A stretch of 38,006 bases of DNA, taken from Lachnospiraceae bacterium (GTDB lineage: Bacteria > Bacillota > Clostridia > Lachnospirales > Lachnospiraceae). The position numbers and the translations under genes were made by a program. The notes beneath the pieces were generated by a model that searched no databases, was not told the origin of the DNA, and saw only the letters and a program-made list of their open reading frames with translations. Location: the NCBI GenBank assembly GCA_910576335.1, contig CAJTIU010000040.1:1-38006 (forward strand), read 5' to 3'. Positions 37,544 to 38,006 of this stretch are shown one piece after another (the stretch's first letter is position 1; each line of letters begins with the position of its first letter).

Positions 37544-37690
37544 TTGACATATACAATATATAGTGTTAATATGATATTGTAATTATTTTTTGTGTCAGTC
37601 CGAGAAGGATATCACACGCGGTTTAGGTTTGTATATGAAGTCAGAAGGATTACTATGCCCGGCATAGGAGCTTCTGGCTTTTTTTGTTTG
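37544..37690 (+). promoter_or_regulatory. Leader 2: second copy of the promoter-leader-terminator
   Basis: TTGACA (37544-37549), 17 bp, TAATAT (37567-37572). The leader has a TCC-GAGAA-GGA hairpin, the block CACACGCGGTTTAGGTTTG (from 37613) and a terminator: AAGTCAGAAG (37638-37647) pairs with CTTCTGGCTT (37671-37680), with a nested CTATGC/GCATAG stem and a T run. It matches leader 1 in order, in the CACACGCG block and in the AGTCAnnAGGAT sequence at the base of the terminator, though the stem sequences differ. It is followed at 37850 by a very short open frame. Confidence 0.6.
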
Positions 37691-37849
37691 CAGAAGAGGA
37701 GATACCCCTTCTGCATTTTGCAGGATTTCTGCAGTGAATGGGAGAATGGACGCTTATGGTGTACATTCTCTTTTTTTGCCTGAACGCAAATAGAAGGGAG
37801 GACAATATACAATCTTTCCGGATGGCACCACAAGAAAAGGAGGATTCAA

Positions 37850-37873
37850 ATGACATACGAAACATTACTATGA
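37850..37873 (+). pseudogene. Start of a gene cut after seven codons
   Basis: ATG at 37850, preceded by AAGGAGG at 7 bases, followed by ACATACGAAACATTACTA and TGA. A strong ribosome site with a seven-codon frame suggests a longer gene whose body was removed. The sequence that follows carries what looks like the end of an insertion sequence. A true short leader peptide is a less likely alternative. Confidence 0.4.
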
Positions 37874-37956
37874 AACATAACCTTTCGGGTAACTAAAAAA
37901 GCGCAGACTGCCCCTGTCAAACTTAAAAAGGTTGATTTTGAACTTAACTGACAGGC

Positions 37957-38006
37957 TTAAGCGGCAACTACAGGGGCCTCCCAGCCAAGTGCTTTTAACT
38001 TCTTAA
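37957..38006 (-). CDS. C-terminal fragment of a possible transposase (window edge)
   Basis: On the minus strand a frame enters from the right edge and ends KKLKALGWEAPVVAA at the TAA at 37959-37957. The ending resembles those of IS-type transposases, as in many IS3-like families. Beyond the stop is an AT-rich inverted repeat (GTCA...TTAA with TTAA...TGAC) and GCCCCTGT (37910-37917) pairing with ACAGGGGC (37970-37977). An insertion sequence end near 37890-37920 is likely but cannot be fixed from this much sequence. Confidence 0.4.
   Translation of the reverse strand, partial: KKLKALGWEAPVVAA

Overview
This window looks like chromosome of a low-to-mid GC Gram-positive anaerobe of the Lachnospiraceae/Clostridia type. 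The support is Clostridia-type conjugative-transposon genes (CD1108/CD1110-like), AGGAGG ribosome sites, TTGACA/TATAAT promoters and three bacterial tRNA genes. It is a mosaic of broken integrative-conjugative-element (ICE) modules, small blocks of chromosome-type genes, and one intact-looking 13.66 kb integrated element.

Layout. 1-2715: ICE accessory genes (LytTR regulator, DUF5697-like, DUF6100-like with an in-frame amber codon). 2668-4535: a minus-strand chromosome-type block (YaiI/YqxD, DUF4317-like, alpha/beta hydrolase-rhodanese) whose two outer genes are both cut. 4538-10115: ICE transfer module, with a 3' gene fragment, a two-domain cell-wall hydrolase, a small membrane-anchored protein and a PrgI-VirB4 ATPase that has lost its C-terminus. 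10118-11145: a minus-strand tRNA cluster (Lys, XRE gene, Glu, Tyr) joined directly to the broken virB4. 11146-24803: the integrated element, bounded by a perfect 21-bp direct repeat. 24804-27212: RHH antitoxin and PIN toxin, TIGR04076-like, Tag glycosylase, flavodoxin-like reductase. 27440-36657: a second ICE module that starts with a promoter-leader-terminator and continues with ssb, a membrane protein, an AAA ATPase, small regulators, a sigma factor, a frameshifted DNA methylase, small unknown genes and a DUF3791-DUF3990 ADP-ribosyltransferase-like pair. 36790-38006: an acetyltransferase, a second copy of the leader, and what looks like the end of an insertion sequence.

The 13.66 kb element carries a tyrosine integrase at one end. 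At the other end are a cI-like regulator and a divergent excisionase-like gene. Between them lie a CHC2/Toprim/DUF3987 primase-like protein, an XPF/ERCC4-type nuclease, a J-domain protein, HIRAN and DUF5839-like proteins, hicAB and several unknown small genes. I see no relaxase, coupling protein, capsid or terminase, so it resembles a satellite or a mobilizable island that depends on helpers.

Its non-coding DNA is the most unusual part of the window. (i) A ~1.1 kb array contains 14 pairs of direct repeats, each pair spaced exactly 10 bp but with a different word in each pair. (ii) The octamer GGCAGCAG/CTGCTGCC occurs 22 times inside the element and once in the other 24 kb. (iii) A ~340 bp field holds consecutive perfect hairpins. 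(iv) 9-bp iterons (TGACAAAAG type) occur both between genes and inside the primase gene. (v) Compact operators lie at hicAB, at the RHH gene and at the xis/cI-like switch. All counts were made by eye and need to be recomputed.
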